Positions 34,832 through 43,449 of a stretch of DNA of 64,000 bases are shown piece by piece; positions within the stretch are counted from its first letter, which is position 1, and each line of letters begins with the position of its first letter. The notes under the pieces were generated by a model. It was not told the origin of the DNA. It worked only from the letters and a program-made list of their open reading frames with translations, and searched no databases. Where the stretch lies: the NCBI RefSeq assembly GCF_024623785.1, contig NZ_JANKBZ010000021.1, forward strand, positions 124,001 through 188,000, given 5' to 3'. Source of the DNA: Archangium lipolyticum (lineage in GTDB: Bacteria; Myxococcota; Myxococcia; Myxococcales; Myxococcaceae). The translations under genes were made by a program, and so were the position numbers.

Positions 34832-36643
34832 ATGAAACCCCATGTGCGTTCCGACCTCCGAGCCCTGACCGTCTTCTGCCTGGTGGCCGCGGCCCTGGTG
34901 GGGTCCGGCTGCCACCGGGCGGCGAGGCCGGAGGCGGGAGGGGCGCGCACGGTGGAGGCGGGCGTACCGGAGAGCTTCGGCTCCGAAGCTCCGGACGCGC
35001 CGGTGGTGACGTGGGACTTCGGCGACGGCTCGCCGCCTCAGCAGGGCGCGCGGGTGTCCCACGCCTTTCCTCGTGCGGGCACGTACACGGTGCGCGCGCT
35101 GGAGAAGGACAAGAAGGACGAGGTGCTGGCCAGCGCGCAGGTGACGGTGGTGTCGCGGCCGGTGCTGCGCGCCATCCCCGCCGAGGCCGAGGTGGCCGTC
35201 TACTTCCCCCAGCTCCGGGGCAACGTGGACCCGCTGATGGATTTCTACTCGCGGCTGATGGGGGAGACGCAGGCGCTCGAGTCGCTGGAGGACACCCCGC
35301 TGCTGTCGCTGGTGCTGCGTGATCTGCGGGGAGAGCCCCGGGTGGTGGATCCGGAGGAGGGCGTCGGCTTCTTCTCCCTGCCCGACTTCCAGGGCACCGT
35401 GGCGCTGCTGGGCGTGACGGATGTCGAGGCCGCCATGGACGCGGTGGTGGGCGACCTGGAGTCCGGTGGTATCGCCGTCTCCCATCGAGAGCCCGGGGGC
35501 GCCGTCCGCTTCCAGCGCCCGAATGGGGATCCCCTGTTGCTCTTCGCGGACCGCGGCTACGTCTACCTGGCGGTGCCGGATACGGAGGACGAGGAGGAAG
35601 GGGCGTTGTCCGCATCGCGGGCGGACGGTATGGGCCTGGAGGCCGCTCGCGCGAGCATCACCGGTATGCGCGGCCCGGGGCTGTCCGAGCTGCCGCTCCT
35701 CGGGGAGCTGCAGCGCAAGGTGGGCTCGGGCAACGTGCACTTCTTCGTGCGCCCGGTGGAGGAGGATGCCTCCTCTGGCCTCCGGGGCGTCTTCGCGGCG
35801 TTGAAGGTGGAGGAGGCACGCGCGGAGCTGGAGGGCTGGGTGGCCTTGGAGAAGGCGCTCTTCGAGGGCAAGAGCGCGCCCGGCTCGGAGCTGCTGGGGA
35901 AGGCGCCCGCGGGCCCCTTCGCCGCGCTGATGATCTCCATTCCGCCGGAGGAGCTGGCGAAGCTCGTCTTCGGCGCGCCGGGCTCGGAGCGCCGCGAGCG
36001 GACGCTGCTGCGCCTGCGCGAGGAGGGCTTCGACGCGGCCAACGCGGACAGCCTGCTGAGCGCCCTGAGGGGAGACCTGACGCTGCTGGCCTACTTCGAC
36101 GCGCCGGCCTTCTACCGCAACCTGCTCAGGGGCTCCCAGCGGCCGGAGCCGCGCGGCACCCTGCTCTTCGAGGCGGGGCTCGTGCGCTCCGAGCAGATGG
36201 TGGAGTGGCTCACCGGACGGCTGAAGGCGCGCGGGCAGCCCTACGAGGTGGTGAAGGAGGCGGGCGCCACGCGTCTGCGCACGCGGGCGATGGAGCAGCC
36301 GGTGGAGTTCACCATCACGGCCAACCGGCTGTCGATGACGGCGGGTGAGGCCATCCAGGGCCGGGCGGTGGGGGACATGGGGAGCGCGTTGAAGGAGCGC
36401 TTCGGCAACAATGCCTTCGAGCCCGGCCACCTCTCCGCCATGGTGGACGTGGGCCGGCTGCGCGCCGAGCTGGATGCGCCCCAGGAGGTGCCCGGCGTGC
36501 CGGCGCAGCAGCTCCCCGCGGTGCGCTCGCTGGTGGGGACGCTGCTCGACCAGCTGCCGCCCGTGGAGCTCGTCTTCGTCGACTTCATGCCCGAGGAGGG
36601 CGGGGGACGTTTCCGGGCACGCACCGTGCTCCGTTCGCGTTAA
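34832..36643 (+). CDS. PKD-domain lipoprotein of unknown function
   Basis: A 603-residue protein. Lipobox GSGC with the acylated Cys at about 27. A PKD-like domain at about 35-108 (VTWDFGDGSPPQ, then SHAFPRAGTYTVRALE) is followed by roughly 490 residues of mixed alpha/beta sequence without a family I recognise (starts RPVLRAIPAEAEVAVYFP). Such repeated statements of bounded 'values' (LLGVTDVEAAMDAVV) recall DUF3352-like proteins, but this is a guess. Seven bases after the barrel gene. Confidence 0.7.
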   Translation: MKPHVRSDLRALTVFCLVAAALVGSGCHRAARPEAGGARTVEAGVPESFGSEAPDAPVVTWDFGDGSPPQQGARVSHAFPRAGTYTVRALEKDKKDEVLASAQVTVVSRPVLRAIPAEAEVAVYFPQLRGNVDPLMDFYSRLMGETQALESLEDTPLLSLVLRDLRGEPRVVDPEEGVGFFSLPDFQGTVALLGVTDVEAAMDAVVGDLESGGIAVSHREPGGAVRFQRPNGDPLLLFADRGYVYLAVPDTEDEEEGALSASRADGMGLEAARASITGMRGPGLSELPLLGELQRKVGSGNVHFFVRPVEEDASSGLRGVFAALKVEEARAELEGWVALEKALFEGKSAPGSELLGKAPAGPFAALMISIPPEELAKLVFGAPGSERRERTLLRLREEGFDAANADSLLSALRGDLTLLAYFDAPAFYRNLLRGSQRPEPRGTLLFEAGLVRSEQMVEWLTGRLKARGQPYEVVKEAGATRLRTRAMEQPVEFTITANRLSMTAGEAIQGRAVGDMGSALKERFGNNAFEPGHLSAMVDVGRLRAELDAPQEVPGVPAQQLPAVRSLVGTLLDQLPPVELVFVDFMPEEGGGRFRARTVLRSR

Positions 36644-36652
36644 GAGGGGGCC

Positions 36653-37321
36653 GTGCCCGACACCATCACCGTCCTGTACTTCGCCGCGGCGCGCGAGCGC
36701 GCGGGACTGCCTCGTGAATCACTGGAGCTGCCTCCGGGCGCGCGCGTGTCGGACGTGCTGCGCCTGCTGGCCGGGCGTCACCCGGGGCTCGCTCCGCTGC
36801 TGCCGCACCTGAGGGTGGCGGTGAACCAGGAGTTCTCCGGCGCGGACGCCGAGGTGCCCGCCGGCGCGGAGCTGGCCCTCATCCCTCCCGTGGCTGGAGG
36901 CAGTGGTGGGCTCTTCCGGGTGGTGGATCGGCCGCTGCTGCTGGAGGAGGTGGTGGAGGCGGTGGCCGGCGAGGCCCATGGAGGGCTCGTCACCTTCTCG
37001 GGCTCGGTGCGCAACCAGACGCGCGGCAGGCGGGTGACGAAGCTGGAGTACGAGGCCTATCCGCCCATGGCCGAGAAGAAGCTGGCGGAGATTGGCGCCG
37101 AGGTGGCCGGGCGCTTCAACGGGACGCGGCTGGCCATCGTTCACCGGGTGGGGACGCTCGTGCCGGGCGAGCTGGCCGTGGTCATCGCCGCCGCCGCGCC
37201 GCACCGCAAGGAGGCGTTCCTCGGGTGCGAGCACGCCATCGAGCGGCTCAAGCAGGACGTCCCCATCTGGAAGAAGGAGTTCTACGAGGACGGCGAGGTC
37301 TGGGTGGGCCTGGGGCCCTGA
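36653..37321 (+). CDS. MoaD-MoaE fusion, molybdopterin synthase
   Basis: A 222-residue protein from a GTG. Residues 1-83 are a MoaD (ubiquitin-fold) domain ending in PPVAGG; residues 88-222 are MoaE, with GGLVTFSGSVRNQTRG, LEYEAYPPMAEKKL and the Lys-containing WKKEFYEDGE. Molybdopterin synthase transfers sulfur from the MoaD C-terminal Gly-Gly thiocarboxylate to precursor Z. Here the Gly-Gly is followed by SGG and the MoaE domain, so a free carboxylate would need cleavage, or the fusion works differently. MoeB and NapA in this window belong to the same cofactor pathway. Confidence 0.9.
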   Translation: MPDTITVLYFAAARERAGLPRESLELPPGARVSDVLRLLAGRHPGLAPLLPHLRVAVNQEFSGADAEVPAGAELALIPPVAGGSGGLFRVVDRPLLLEEVVEAVAGEAHGGLVTFSGSVRNQTRGRRVTKLEYEAYPPMAEKKLAEIGAEVAGRFNGTRLAIVHRVGTLVPGELAVVIAAAAPHRKEAFLGCEHAIERLKQDVPIWKKEFYEDGEVWVGLGP

Positions 37322-37344
37322 AGCCCCACCCGAGCCCCGGTGCC

Positions 37345-37992
37345 TCAGTGGACGCCGAGGTTGGCGGGCAGCGTCTTCACGCCCGCGTCGGGCTTCGAGT
37401 CCTGGGGGATGGGGCGCGCGGGCGAGTCCACGCCGAGCCGCTTGCGCTCGGCCTGCTCGAGCTCGCGGGCCGCCTTGATGGCGCGGGCGTTGGACTCGGC
37501 CATCTTCTCGGGCGTGGGCCACGCGAGGAGGAAGCCCACCGGCAGGCTGAGGAAGAGCACCGACACCATCGCCAGCAAGCCCAGGTCGCGCGGCCGGAGG
37601 CCCGCCGCGCGCTTGCCCGCGACGGAGGGTGCCACCACCAGGGCGAGCTCGCCCTCGGAGATGCGCAGCCGGTCATCCTGGGTGAGCTCCACCCAGGCGC
37701 GGCCCCCGGTCCGCTGTAGCTCCGAGTCGGGCACCGCGCGGAAGGCATCGCCATGCCGGCTTCGCTCGACGCGCGCCGCCGGGGGAATGAAGACGCGGTA
37801 GCCCTGCTCGGTGCGCTCGGCGAACACGAAGCGCTCCTCCGGCAGGGTGAAGCCATAGAGGGGAAGGGACACCGTCTCGTCCGACGCGGCGATCACCTGC
37901 GGGTGCTCGGGACCGAAGCTCCACACCTCGTTGAGGGTGGTGCCCCAGTAGAACTCGCAGAACAGCCCCTCGTTCTTCGCCTCGGTCTTCAT
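37345..37992 (-). CDS. single-pass membrane protein with conserved cytoplasmic N-terminal domain, unknown function
   Basis: A 215-residue protein. The N-terminal 135 residues form a compact beta-rich domain (LFCEFYWGTTLNEVWSFG, later FTLPEERFVFAER and GYRVFIPPAARVERS) resembling the N-terminal FHA-like modules of myxobacterial gliding proteins, though I cannot assign it firmly. One membrane helix follows (LLAMVSVLFLSLPVGFLLAW), then a charged periplasmic tail. The ATG at 37992 was chosen because upstream residues are low in coding character. Convergent with the MoaD-MoaE gene. Confidence 0.65.
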   Translation of the reverse strand: MKTEAKNEGLFCEFYWGTTLNEVWSFGPEHPQVIAASDETVSLPLYGFTLPEERFVFAERTEQGYRVFIPPAARVERSRHGDAFRAVPDSELQRTGGRAWVELTQDDRLRISEGELALVVAPSVAGKRAAGLRPRDLGLLAMVSVLFLSLPVGFLLAWPTPEKMAESNARAIKAARELEQAERKRLGVDSPARPIPQDSKPDAGVKTLPANLGVH

Positions 37993-38043
37993 GGCGCGGT
38001 GGAGCATAGGGCCTTCCCGTCTCCCTGGCGCTTCCTTCCGGTG

Positions 38044-38067
38044 GGAGTGCGTTGTCCGAAGCACTCC
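38044..38067 (-). terminator. hairpin downstream of the second site-2 protease gene
   Basis: GGAGTGC (38044-38050) pairs with GCACTCC (38061-38067) around a ten-base loop, 40 bases past the stop of the leftward M50 gene. No U-run follows on the minus strand. Confidence 0.35.
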
Positions 38068-38106
38068 TGGCTGCCCGGGGGGCCGGCGTCGGACCCGGCC
38101 CCGCGC

Positions 38107-39246
38107 TCACCCGCCGAGGTCGTCCGCCACCGGGGATACGCCGCCATCCGAGGGCGCCAGGGAGCCGGTGTTGGCACCCGGACCCGGACGCGCGGTGCCC
38201 GCGTCGGGGGTGGCCTGGGAGCGGACCATGACCTGGCGCAGGTCCGCGAGCGCCACCATCAGCAGCACCCCGAGCAGCGCGAGGAAGCCCACCGTGTGCA
38301 CCAGCGTCTCCACGCGCGGTGGCACCTTGCGGTGGCTCACCACCTCGAAGAGGAGGAAGAGCATCCGCCCTCCGTCCAGCGAGGGCAGGGGCAGCAGGTG
38401 GAAGAAGGCGAGCGCCACCGAGACGCTCACCAGCACGCGCAGGAAGGCTCCCAGGCCGCTGGCCGCCGCGCCCGAGGACTGCTTCACCAGCCCCACCGGG
38501 TTGGCCATGTCGAGGCCCTGCTTGCCCTGCAGCATGCGGTGCAGCATCCGGGTGCCCTCGGATACCAGGTTCGCCGTGTGCGCCACGGCCTGCATCAGCG
38601 CCTGACCCGGGTCATGGGTGCGGTACACGTACTGCTGGCTCACGCCGATGCGGCCCTCTCCCCGCTCGTCCGGACGCGGGCGCACCGTCACCTCGCGCGG
38701 TTCGTCCTGGCGCTCGACCCCCAGCTTCAGCTCGCGTCCGGGGTTCTGGGCGATGAGCTCCACGAACTCGGCCCAGCTTCCCAGGGGCACGCCGTCCACG
38801 CTGACGATGCGGTCCCCGGGCACCAGCTGGGCGCGCGCCGCCTCCGAGCCGGGAACGATGGTGCCCACCGTGAGCGGCACCACCACGTGCGTGCCCGAGG
38901 TGTAGAGCGCGACGAGGATGCCCAGGGCCACCAGCGCGTTGGTCAGCGGCCCCGCCAGCAGCACCCACATGCGCTTCCAGGGGCTCTTCGACGAGAAGCT
39001 CGTGGGGTCCGAGGCATCCAACCCCGGCTCATGGGGGTTCATCCCGTGGATGCGGACCGAGCCGCCCAGCGGGACGGCGCCGAGCACGTACTCCGTGCCC
39101 TTGAGCCGCCAGGTGAGGACCGCGGGCCCGAAGCCGATCATGTAGCGGTGGACCCGCACGCCCACCAGCCGGGCGGCCACGAGGTGCCCCAGCTCGTGCA
39201 GTGCCACGAGCAGTCCGAGGGCGAGGATGAGCGGGAGGTAGTGCAT
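38107..39246 (-). CDS. second RseP/M50-type site-2 metalloprotease, single PDZ domain
   Basis: A 379-residue membrane protease. Active site HELGH (about 18-22) in the first helix, a single PDZ domain (VPGDRIVSVDGVPLGSWAEF) and a C-terminal LPSLDGGRMLF that supplies the third metal ligand. The C-terminal 35 residues are a Pro/Gly tail in the periplasm or cytoplasm. It is a paralogue of the longer RseP 10 kb away; myxobacteria may use one for anti-sigma cleavage and the other for another substrate. A small open frame ends 13 bases upstream. Confidence 0.9.
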   Translation of the reverse strand: MHYLPLILALGLLVALHELGHLVAARLVGVRVHRYMIGFGPAVLTWRLKGTEYVLGAVPLGGSVRIHGMNPHEPGLDASDPTSFSSKSPWKRMWVLLAGPLTNALVALGILVALYTSGTHVVVPLTVGTIVPGSEAARAQLVPGDRIVSVDGVPLGSWAEFVELIAQNPGRELKLGVERQDEPREVTVRPRPDERGEGRIGVSQQYVYRTHDPGQALMQAVAHTANLVSEGTRMLHRMLQGKQGLDMANPVGLVKQSSGAAASGLGAFLRVLVSVSVALAFFHLLPLPSLDGGRMLFLLFEVVSHRKVPPRVETLVHTVGFLALLGVLLMVALADLRQVMVRSQATPDAGTARPGPGANTGSLAPSDGGVSPVADDLGG

Positions 39247-39259
39247 CCGGAGGGTTGCC

Positions 39260-39376
39260 TCAGGGTTTCCGACGCTGCCCCGTCCGCTTGCAGGTCAGGT
39301 CGTCGGCGAGGAGGGTGCCGTGGTCGAAACACAGCCGCTTGGGCAGGGCATCCACCGGATTCTTGAACTGGGACAT
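39260..39376 (-). CDS. possible 38-residue small protein upstream of the M50 protease
   Basis: An ATG at 39376 leads to a TGA at 39260-39262, 38 codons with about 87% GC at third positions, which is a coding-like bias. The peptide starts MSQFKNPVDALPKRL and ends KRTGQRRKP, with two Cys and a basic tail. The stop codon bases TGAGG may double as part of the protease ribosome-binding site. No Shine-Dalgarno site precedes its own start, and I recognise no family. Real gene, leader peptide or chance frame are all possible. Confidence 0.4.
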   Translation of the reverse strand: MSQFKNPVDALPKRLCFDHGTLLADDLTCKRTGQRRKP

Positions 39377-39452
39377 GAGGGGGACAGTCTAGCCGCTGGC
39401 CTCGCGGTTGCACTCTCCGCACGTATGCCCGGGTTGGGCTACCCTGGGGGGC

Positions 39453-39959
39453 GTGGCTGCTACCCGACTGTTCCGCCCGCTCCTCCTGTCCTCCCTGGCC
39501 CTCACCCTGAGCGTGGGCTGTACCCGCGCCTACCTCCAGAACGAGGGCCGCTACGAGTTCATGGCCATGGAAGTGCTGCGCGACGACTGCGCCATGCTCT
39601 CCTCTCCCGAGGCGCTCTGGGGGGGCACGCTCCAGATCTCCGGCGAGGTGGTCCGCATGGACTACGAGCTGCTGCACCTCCACCTCGTGGGCTCCTTTCT
39701 CGATGGAGGCCCGGACGACGAAGACGCCTTCTCGATGGACGGCAGCGTGACCAACGCCTCGCTCACCGCCAACGGCCAGCAGTGCATCGTGGACCAGGTG
39801 ACCATGCACCTGGATGGAACGACCCTGTGCGCCACGCGGTTCGATGGCGTGATGCGCGTGCGCTACCACCCTCGGCTCTATCAGCCCGAGTGCGCCTGCG
39901 AGCTCTGGGTCCGGTATCAAGCCGTCCAGGACGGCTCTTCTTGCGCACCCGCGCGTTGA
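39453..39959 (+). CDS. small lipoprotein of unknown function
   Basis: A 168-residue protein. The start is set at a GTG (39453) preceded by GGGGGG; this gives a signal peptide with lipobox SVGC (Cys at about 23). The mature part is beta-rich with several Cys (CAML, CIVDQ, CATRF, CACELW) that may form disulfides. No recognised domain. Divergent from the M50 protease and the small frame. Confidence 0.65.
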   Translation: MAATRLFRPLLLSSLALTLSVGCTRAYLQNEGRYEFMAMEVLRDDCAMLSSPEALWGGTLQISGEVVRMDYELLHLHLVGSFLDGGPDDEDAFSMDGSVTNASLTANGQQCIVDQVTMHLDGTTLCATRFDGVMRVRYHPRLYQPECACELWVRYQAVQDGSSCAPAR

Positions 39960-39981
39960 GGAGGACGGGAGCGCCTGGCGC

Positions 39982-40611
39982 TCAGCGCTCCAGGTGGGTG
40001 ATGCCCGCCTCGAGCAGCGCGGCCACGCCCCGCCGGGCCACGTGCACCACCTTGTGGCGGTAGGGCGTGCCCGGCGCCGTGTAGTGGGTGCTCACCTTGT
40101 GGTGCAGCTCCGTGGCACCCCAGACGAGCACCAGGTCTCCCCACTCCAGGTCACTCTGGGCCTTGCCGGCCGTGCGCCGCTCGGTGCCGTCCACCATGCG
40201 CAGCTCGATCCGGGTTCCGAGCTTGCTCTCCAACTCCTCGCGCACCGACGGCGAGCCGCCCACCACCACCACCCGGCGCACCCCATGGCGCTCACACGCT
40301 TCCAGGAAGGCCACCTCGGCGCGCCGGTTGTTCGAGCCCCCGCAGTGCTCACAATGGCTGCGGGGCTCCACCGGCAGCGGCTCCCGCCCGCTGGACCAGG
40401 CCACCTGCTGGCAGGCGGGGGCCGTGCACACCCGGTAGAAGCGCTCGGCCAGGAGCTGCTCGGCCTTGGGCAGCTTGGTCTCGCTGATGCGTACCTTGCG
40501 AGGGCTGGTGAGGTTCGCCTCCTCCAACACGGCCCGGGCGCGGGCTCGCGAGTCCGGTGAGGAGATGCCCCGCTCGCCCAGCCACCCGTCGATGTCCTTG
40601 TCCGCGCTCAC
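39982..40611 (-). CDS. DUF2325-like protein with zinc-ribbon Cys motifs, overlapping rnhB
   Basis: About 209 residues. The start is a GTG sharing four bases (GTGA) with the rnhB stop at 40608. The central part has two Cys pairs, CTAPAC and CEHCGG, a probable zinc site. The C-terminal half (RRVVVVGGSPSVREEL, then LEWGDLVLVWGATELHHK) follows the pattern of DUF2325, in which a glycine-rich strand and a final His cluster recur. Function unknown; coupling to RNase HII suggests a nucleic-acid role. Confidence 0.68.
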   Translation of the reverse strand: MSADKDIDGWLGERGISSPDSRARARAVLEEANLTSPRKVRISETKLPKAEQLLAERFYRVCTAPACQQVAWSSGREPLPVEPRSHCEHCGGSNNRRAEVAFLEACERHGVRRVVVVGGSPSVREELESKLGTRIELRMVDGTERRTAGKAQSDLEWGDLVLVWGATELHHKVSTHYTAPGTPYRHKVVHVARRGVAALLEAGITHLER

Positions 40612-41468
40612 CTGGGGCCGTTCTCCGTGAAGAGCTCGCCCTGGGTGGGCCCGGCCTGGACTGGCGGGTTGCCTCCGAGCGCTTCCCGTACCGGCGCGAA
40701 GCTGCGGCGATGGATGGGCAGCACCCCCTTGTCCCGGATGGCCTGCACGTGCGAGGCCGTGGGGTAGCCCTTGTGCTCGGCGAGGCCGTAGCCCGGGTAT
40801 CGCGCGTCCAACTCCCGCATCAGCCTGTCCCTCGTCGTCTTCGCCAGCACCGATGCCGCGGCGATGCTCAGCGAGAGCGCGTCTCCCTTGATGATGCCGC
40901 GCTGGGGCAGGGTGCACTCGGGAATCGTGAAGGCGTCCAGCAGCACGTAGTCCGGCCGGATGCCCAGCGCCTCCACCGCGCGGTGCATGGCCAGCAGGCT
41001 CGCCCGGCGGATGTTGAGCCGGTCGATCTCCTCCGCATCCGCCTGGCCCACCGCCCAGGCCACCGCGCCCTGCTTGATGGCCTCGGCCAGCTCGTCGCGG
41101 CGCGCCTCGTCGGCGATCTTCTTCGAGTCGTCCAGCCCCTCCAGCCGCCAGCCCTTGGGGAGGATGGCCGCCGCGGCCACCACCGGACCGGCGAGCGGGC
41201 CCCTGCCTGCCTCGTCCACCCCGGCGATGTGCGTGTGGCCCTGCTCCCACAGCTCGCTCTCGAAGCGCAGCAGGTGGCGCAGGCGCTGGCCCTCGGCGCG
41301 GTTCTTCCCCTGGCGCGAGCGGATGCGGCGGACGAGGGTCTTCGCTCCCTGGCGTGGATCCGCCTCCAGTGCCTCCAGGAGGCCCGATGGGACGGAGTGC
41401 TCCTGGGTAATGAAGCGCTCGGTCAACTCCGCGAGGGAGTGCTGGAGGAGGTCTTCCACACTCGGCAT
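40608..41468 (-). CDS. rnhB: ribonuclease HII
   Basis: A 286-residue enzyme that removes ribonucleotides from DNA. Motifs: GVDEAGRGPLAGPV (about 83-96, Asp/Glu metal ligands), LDDSKKI, later DAFTIP and KGDALSLSIAAASVLAKTTRD. An 80-residue helical N-terminal extension exceeds the minimal family length and resembles that in other large RNase HII proteins. It overlaps the following gene by GTGA. Confidence 0.95.
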   Translation of the reverse strand: MPSVEDLLQHSLAELTERFITQEHSVPSGLLEALEADPRQGAKTLVRRIRSRQGKNRAEGQRLRHLLRFESELWEQGHTHIAGVDEAGRGPLAGPVVAAAAILPKGWRLEGLDDSKKIADEARRDELAEAIKQGAVAWAVGQADAEEIDRLNIRRASLLAMHRAVEALGIRPDYVLLDAFTIPECTLPQRGIIKGDALSLSIAAASVLAKTTRDRLMRELDARYPGYGLAEHKGYPTASHVQAIRDKGVLPIHRRSFAPVREALGGNPPVQAGPTQGELFTENGPR

Positions 41469-41539
41469 GACGCCCTCAACCTAGCGAGTTGGGGCGCGAG
41501 GGACAAACTCCGAGTGAGGAAGCAGCCGACCGGAGGCGC

Positions 41540-41923
41540 TTACGGGTGGAGCTGGAGCCGCACCATGGAGGGCTCGGGGTGGCAGTGGCAGTCGTCGCAC
41601 GTCCAGGCCACCTCGGCCGGGGCGCTCACCTTGGAGCCGGCGGTGGCCGTCAGCCTCACGGCGCCCGAGCCGATCTCCTCGTTCACCGCCGTGGTGATTC
41701 CCCTGTCACCGGTGGTGCTGGTGATGGTGCGTCCCGTGTCCAGGTTGGTGGCCGTGACGGTGGCGTCCCGTACGGTGGTTCCCTGTGCGTCCACCACCTC
41801 CACGCGCAACGTGACGAGGTTCTCGGTGCAGGGGTCTCCCTGGCGGTTGACCCGCACGCCTCCATCACAGGAGACGAGGGGCGCGAGGCCCAGGAGGAGC
41901 AGCAGATTTCGTGCCTGGAGCAT
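41540..41923 (-). CDS. small lipoprotein with carboxypeptidase-regulatory-like beta domain
   Basis: A 127-residue protein. Lipobox LVSC (Cys at about 19). The remainder is a beta-sandwich-like segment (VTLRVEVVDAQGTTVRDATVTATN then TGRTITSTTGDRG), the usual pattern of carboxypeptidase-regulatory-like modules. Near the end, CDDCHCHP is Cys/His-rich and could bind metal. Function unknown. Confidence 0.7.
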   Translation of the reverse strand: MLQARNLLLLLGLAPLVSCDGGVRVNRQGDPCTENLVTLRVEVVDAQGTTVRDATVTATNLDTGRTITSTTGDRGITTAVNEEIGSGAVRLTATAGSKVSAPAEVAWTCDDCHCHPEPSMVRLQLHP

Positions 41924-41967
41924 GCGGAGGGATTGCGCACGCTCCTGCGTGGAGGCAATGCCGGGTG

Positions 41968-43434
41968 TCAGGTGGTGGGCGGAAGGCGGGCCTGGGCGAA
42001 GCGGGAGGCGTCCGTATCCGGGTACCGGTCGACGATGTAACGGTAGACGTCCCGGGCGCGTGACGGCTCCTGCATGCGCTCGCCGAGGACGCGGGCCAGC
42101 AGGACGAGGGCGCGCGGGGCGATGGGGTCATCCGGGGCCACGTCCGCCGCGGACTCCAGCGCGCGCACGGCCAGGGTGTAGTCCTCGTAGGTCGCCGCCG
42201 CCTGTCCGACGAAGAGGTGCAGCTCCGGGGCGATGGCCGTCCTGGGAAGGCCCAGTGCGGCGTAGAGCGAGAGCGCCTCGAGGACATCGCGGGCCTGGAC
42301 CGCCCTGGCGAGCTCCTGGAGCTGGGTCTCGGGCGGGGCCGGGGCTCCTCCCGGGGGGGGCGCCGCCACCGCGGTGCTCGGCACCGGGAGCTGTGTGTCC
42401 TGGGGGAGCAGCGAGGTGCTCGGCGCCGCGTCCAGCAAGGGGAGGAGGTAGTCGTTCGGGGCGCCATACCCGAGGGCATCCCCGCGCGTGTAGAGGAGCA
42501 GCCCGAGCACGCGCGCCATGACGAAGGCCACGAGGCACTCGAGGCTCGCGGAGAGCCAGCTCGACAGGACGAGGATGTTCACCGCGCGCAGGCCGGAGGT
42601 GAAGAGGCGGACGACGAGGAACACGAGCCCCAGGGTGAGCAGGGCGCCGAGGGCCACCGCGTAGTCCCGCCCGAGGCGCCGCAGGGCACGCGCGGCCTTC
42701 ACCGGGTTGAACAGGTCCAGCAGGTCGATGCCCGCAGCCGCCAGCATGAGGGCCATCGGGAGGTAGGCGAGGCCGGCGAGGCCCAGCAGCCACGCGAGGG
42801 GATCCTCCAGGAGTTTCTCCACGGGCACGGGGTGGGTGCGGCCGGTCGCGTAGAACATGGGATCGTTCAGCAGGCCCTTCACGTACTGGAGCACGTCCCA
42901 CCCTCCGGTGGCGACGGAGTAGAGGAAGAGGGTGAGCCACACCGGGCTGGTGGCCAGCAGGCCCCGCAGGACCGGGACGAACCAGTCGTTGAAGATGTCG
43001 CTGAAGTCGGGGAGGGGGACGTCGGTCTCGCCGCGGGCGCTGGAGCGGATGATGGCGAAGACGGTGCTCCAGAAGGTCCCCGCGGCCAGCAGGGCGGGGA
43101 ACATCCGCATCAGGACGAACGAGACGTTCGTCATGAAGCCAAGGAAGGTGAGCAGCGCTCCGAGCCCGGCCACCAGCGCCAGGCCGTGGGGGGTGAAGGG
43201 GTAGCGCCACACCTGGCCCAGCCGGTGGGCGAACGAGGCCTGCTCGGAGCGGTGGACGAGCAGGGTCTGGGCCCGGCCGCCACACGCGCGGCAGACGAGC
43301 AGGTCCACCGTCTGCATCCGCCGCGCCTCCACGCACTCGGGACAGAGGGCGGTTCCGCAGTCCACACACCGCCAGCCAGCGGTGGCGGCGGGGTGTCGTT
43401 CGCAGCGCGCGAGGCGGTTCGGAGGCAGGGGCAT
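41968..43434 (-). CDS. membrane protein with N-terminal B-box-type zinc finger and C-terminal TPR-like segment
   Basis: A 488-residue protein. Cys/His pattern at the N-terminus: CERHP, CVDCGTALCPEC and CRACGG, a B-box-like zinc finger. Five or six hydrophobic helices follow between about 75 and 315 (for example LALVAGLGALLTFLGFM). A Pro-rich linker leads to a helical TPR-like tail (VQARDVLEALSLYAALG and ARDVYRYIVDRYPDTDA). Function unknown; the layout suggests a cytoplasmic zinc domain attached to a membrane permease-like body. Confidence 0.72.
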   Translation of the reverse strand: MPLPPNRLARCERHPAATAGWRCVDCGTALCPECVEARRMQTVDLLVCRACGGRAQTLLVHRSEQASFAHRLGQVWRYPFTPHGLALVAGLGALLTFLGFMTNVSFVLMRMFPALLAAGTFWSTVFAIIRSSARGETDVPLPDFSDIFNDWFVPVLRGLLATSPVWLTLFLYSVATGGWDVLQYVKGLLNDPMFYATGRTHPVPVEKLLEDPLAWLLGLAGLAYLPMALMLAAAGIDLLDLFNPVKAARALRRLGRDYAVALGALLTLGLVFLVVRLFTSGLRAVNILVLSSWLSASLECLVAFVMARVLGLLLYTRGDALGYGAPNDYLLPLLDAAPSTSLLPQDTQLPVPSTAVAAPPPGGAPAPPETQLQELARAVQARDVLEALSLYAALGLPRTAIAPELHLFVGQAAATYEDYTLAVRALESAADVAPDDPIAPRALVLLARVLGERMQEPSRARDVYRYIVDRYPDTDASRFAQARLPPTT

Positions 43435-43449
43435 GGCTGGAGTGTGAGC

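Noticed and set aside
39376-39452. Longer start for the small lipoprotein gene at 39408
   Set aside because: The ATG at 39408 adds 15 residues before the hydrophobic leader and lacks a ribosome-binding site, whereas the GTG at 39453 has a G-run upstream and gives a normal lipoprotein signal.
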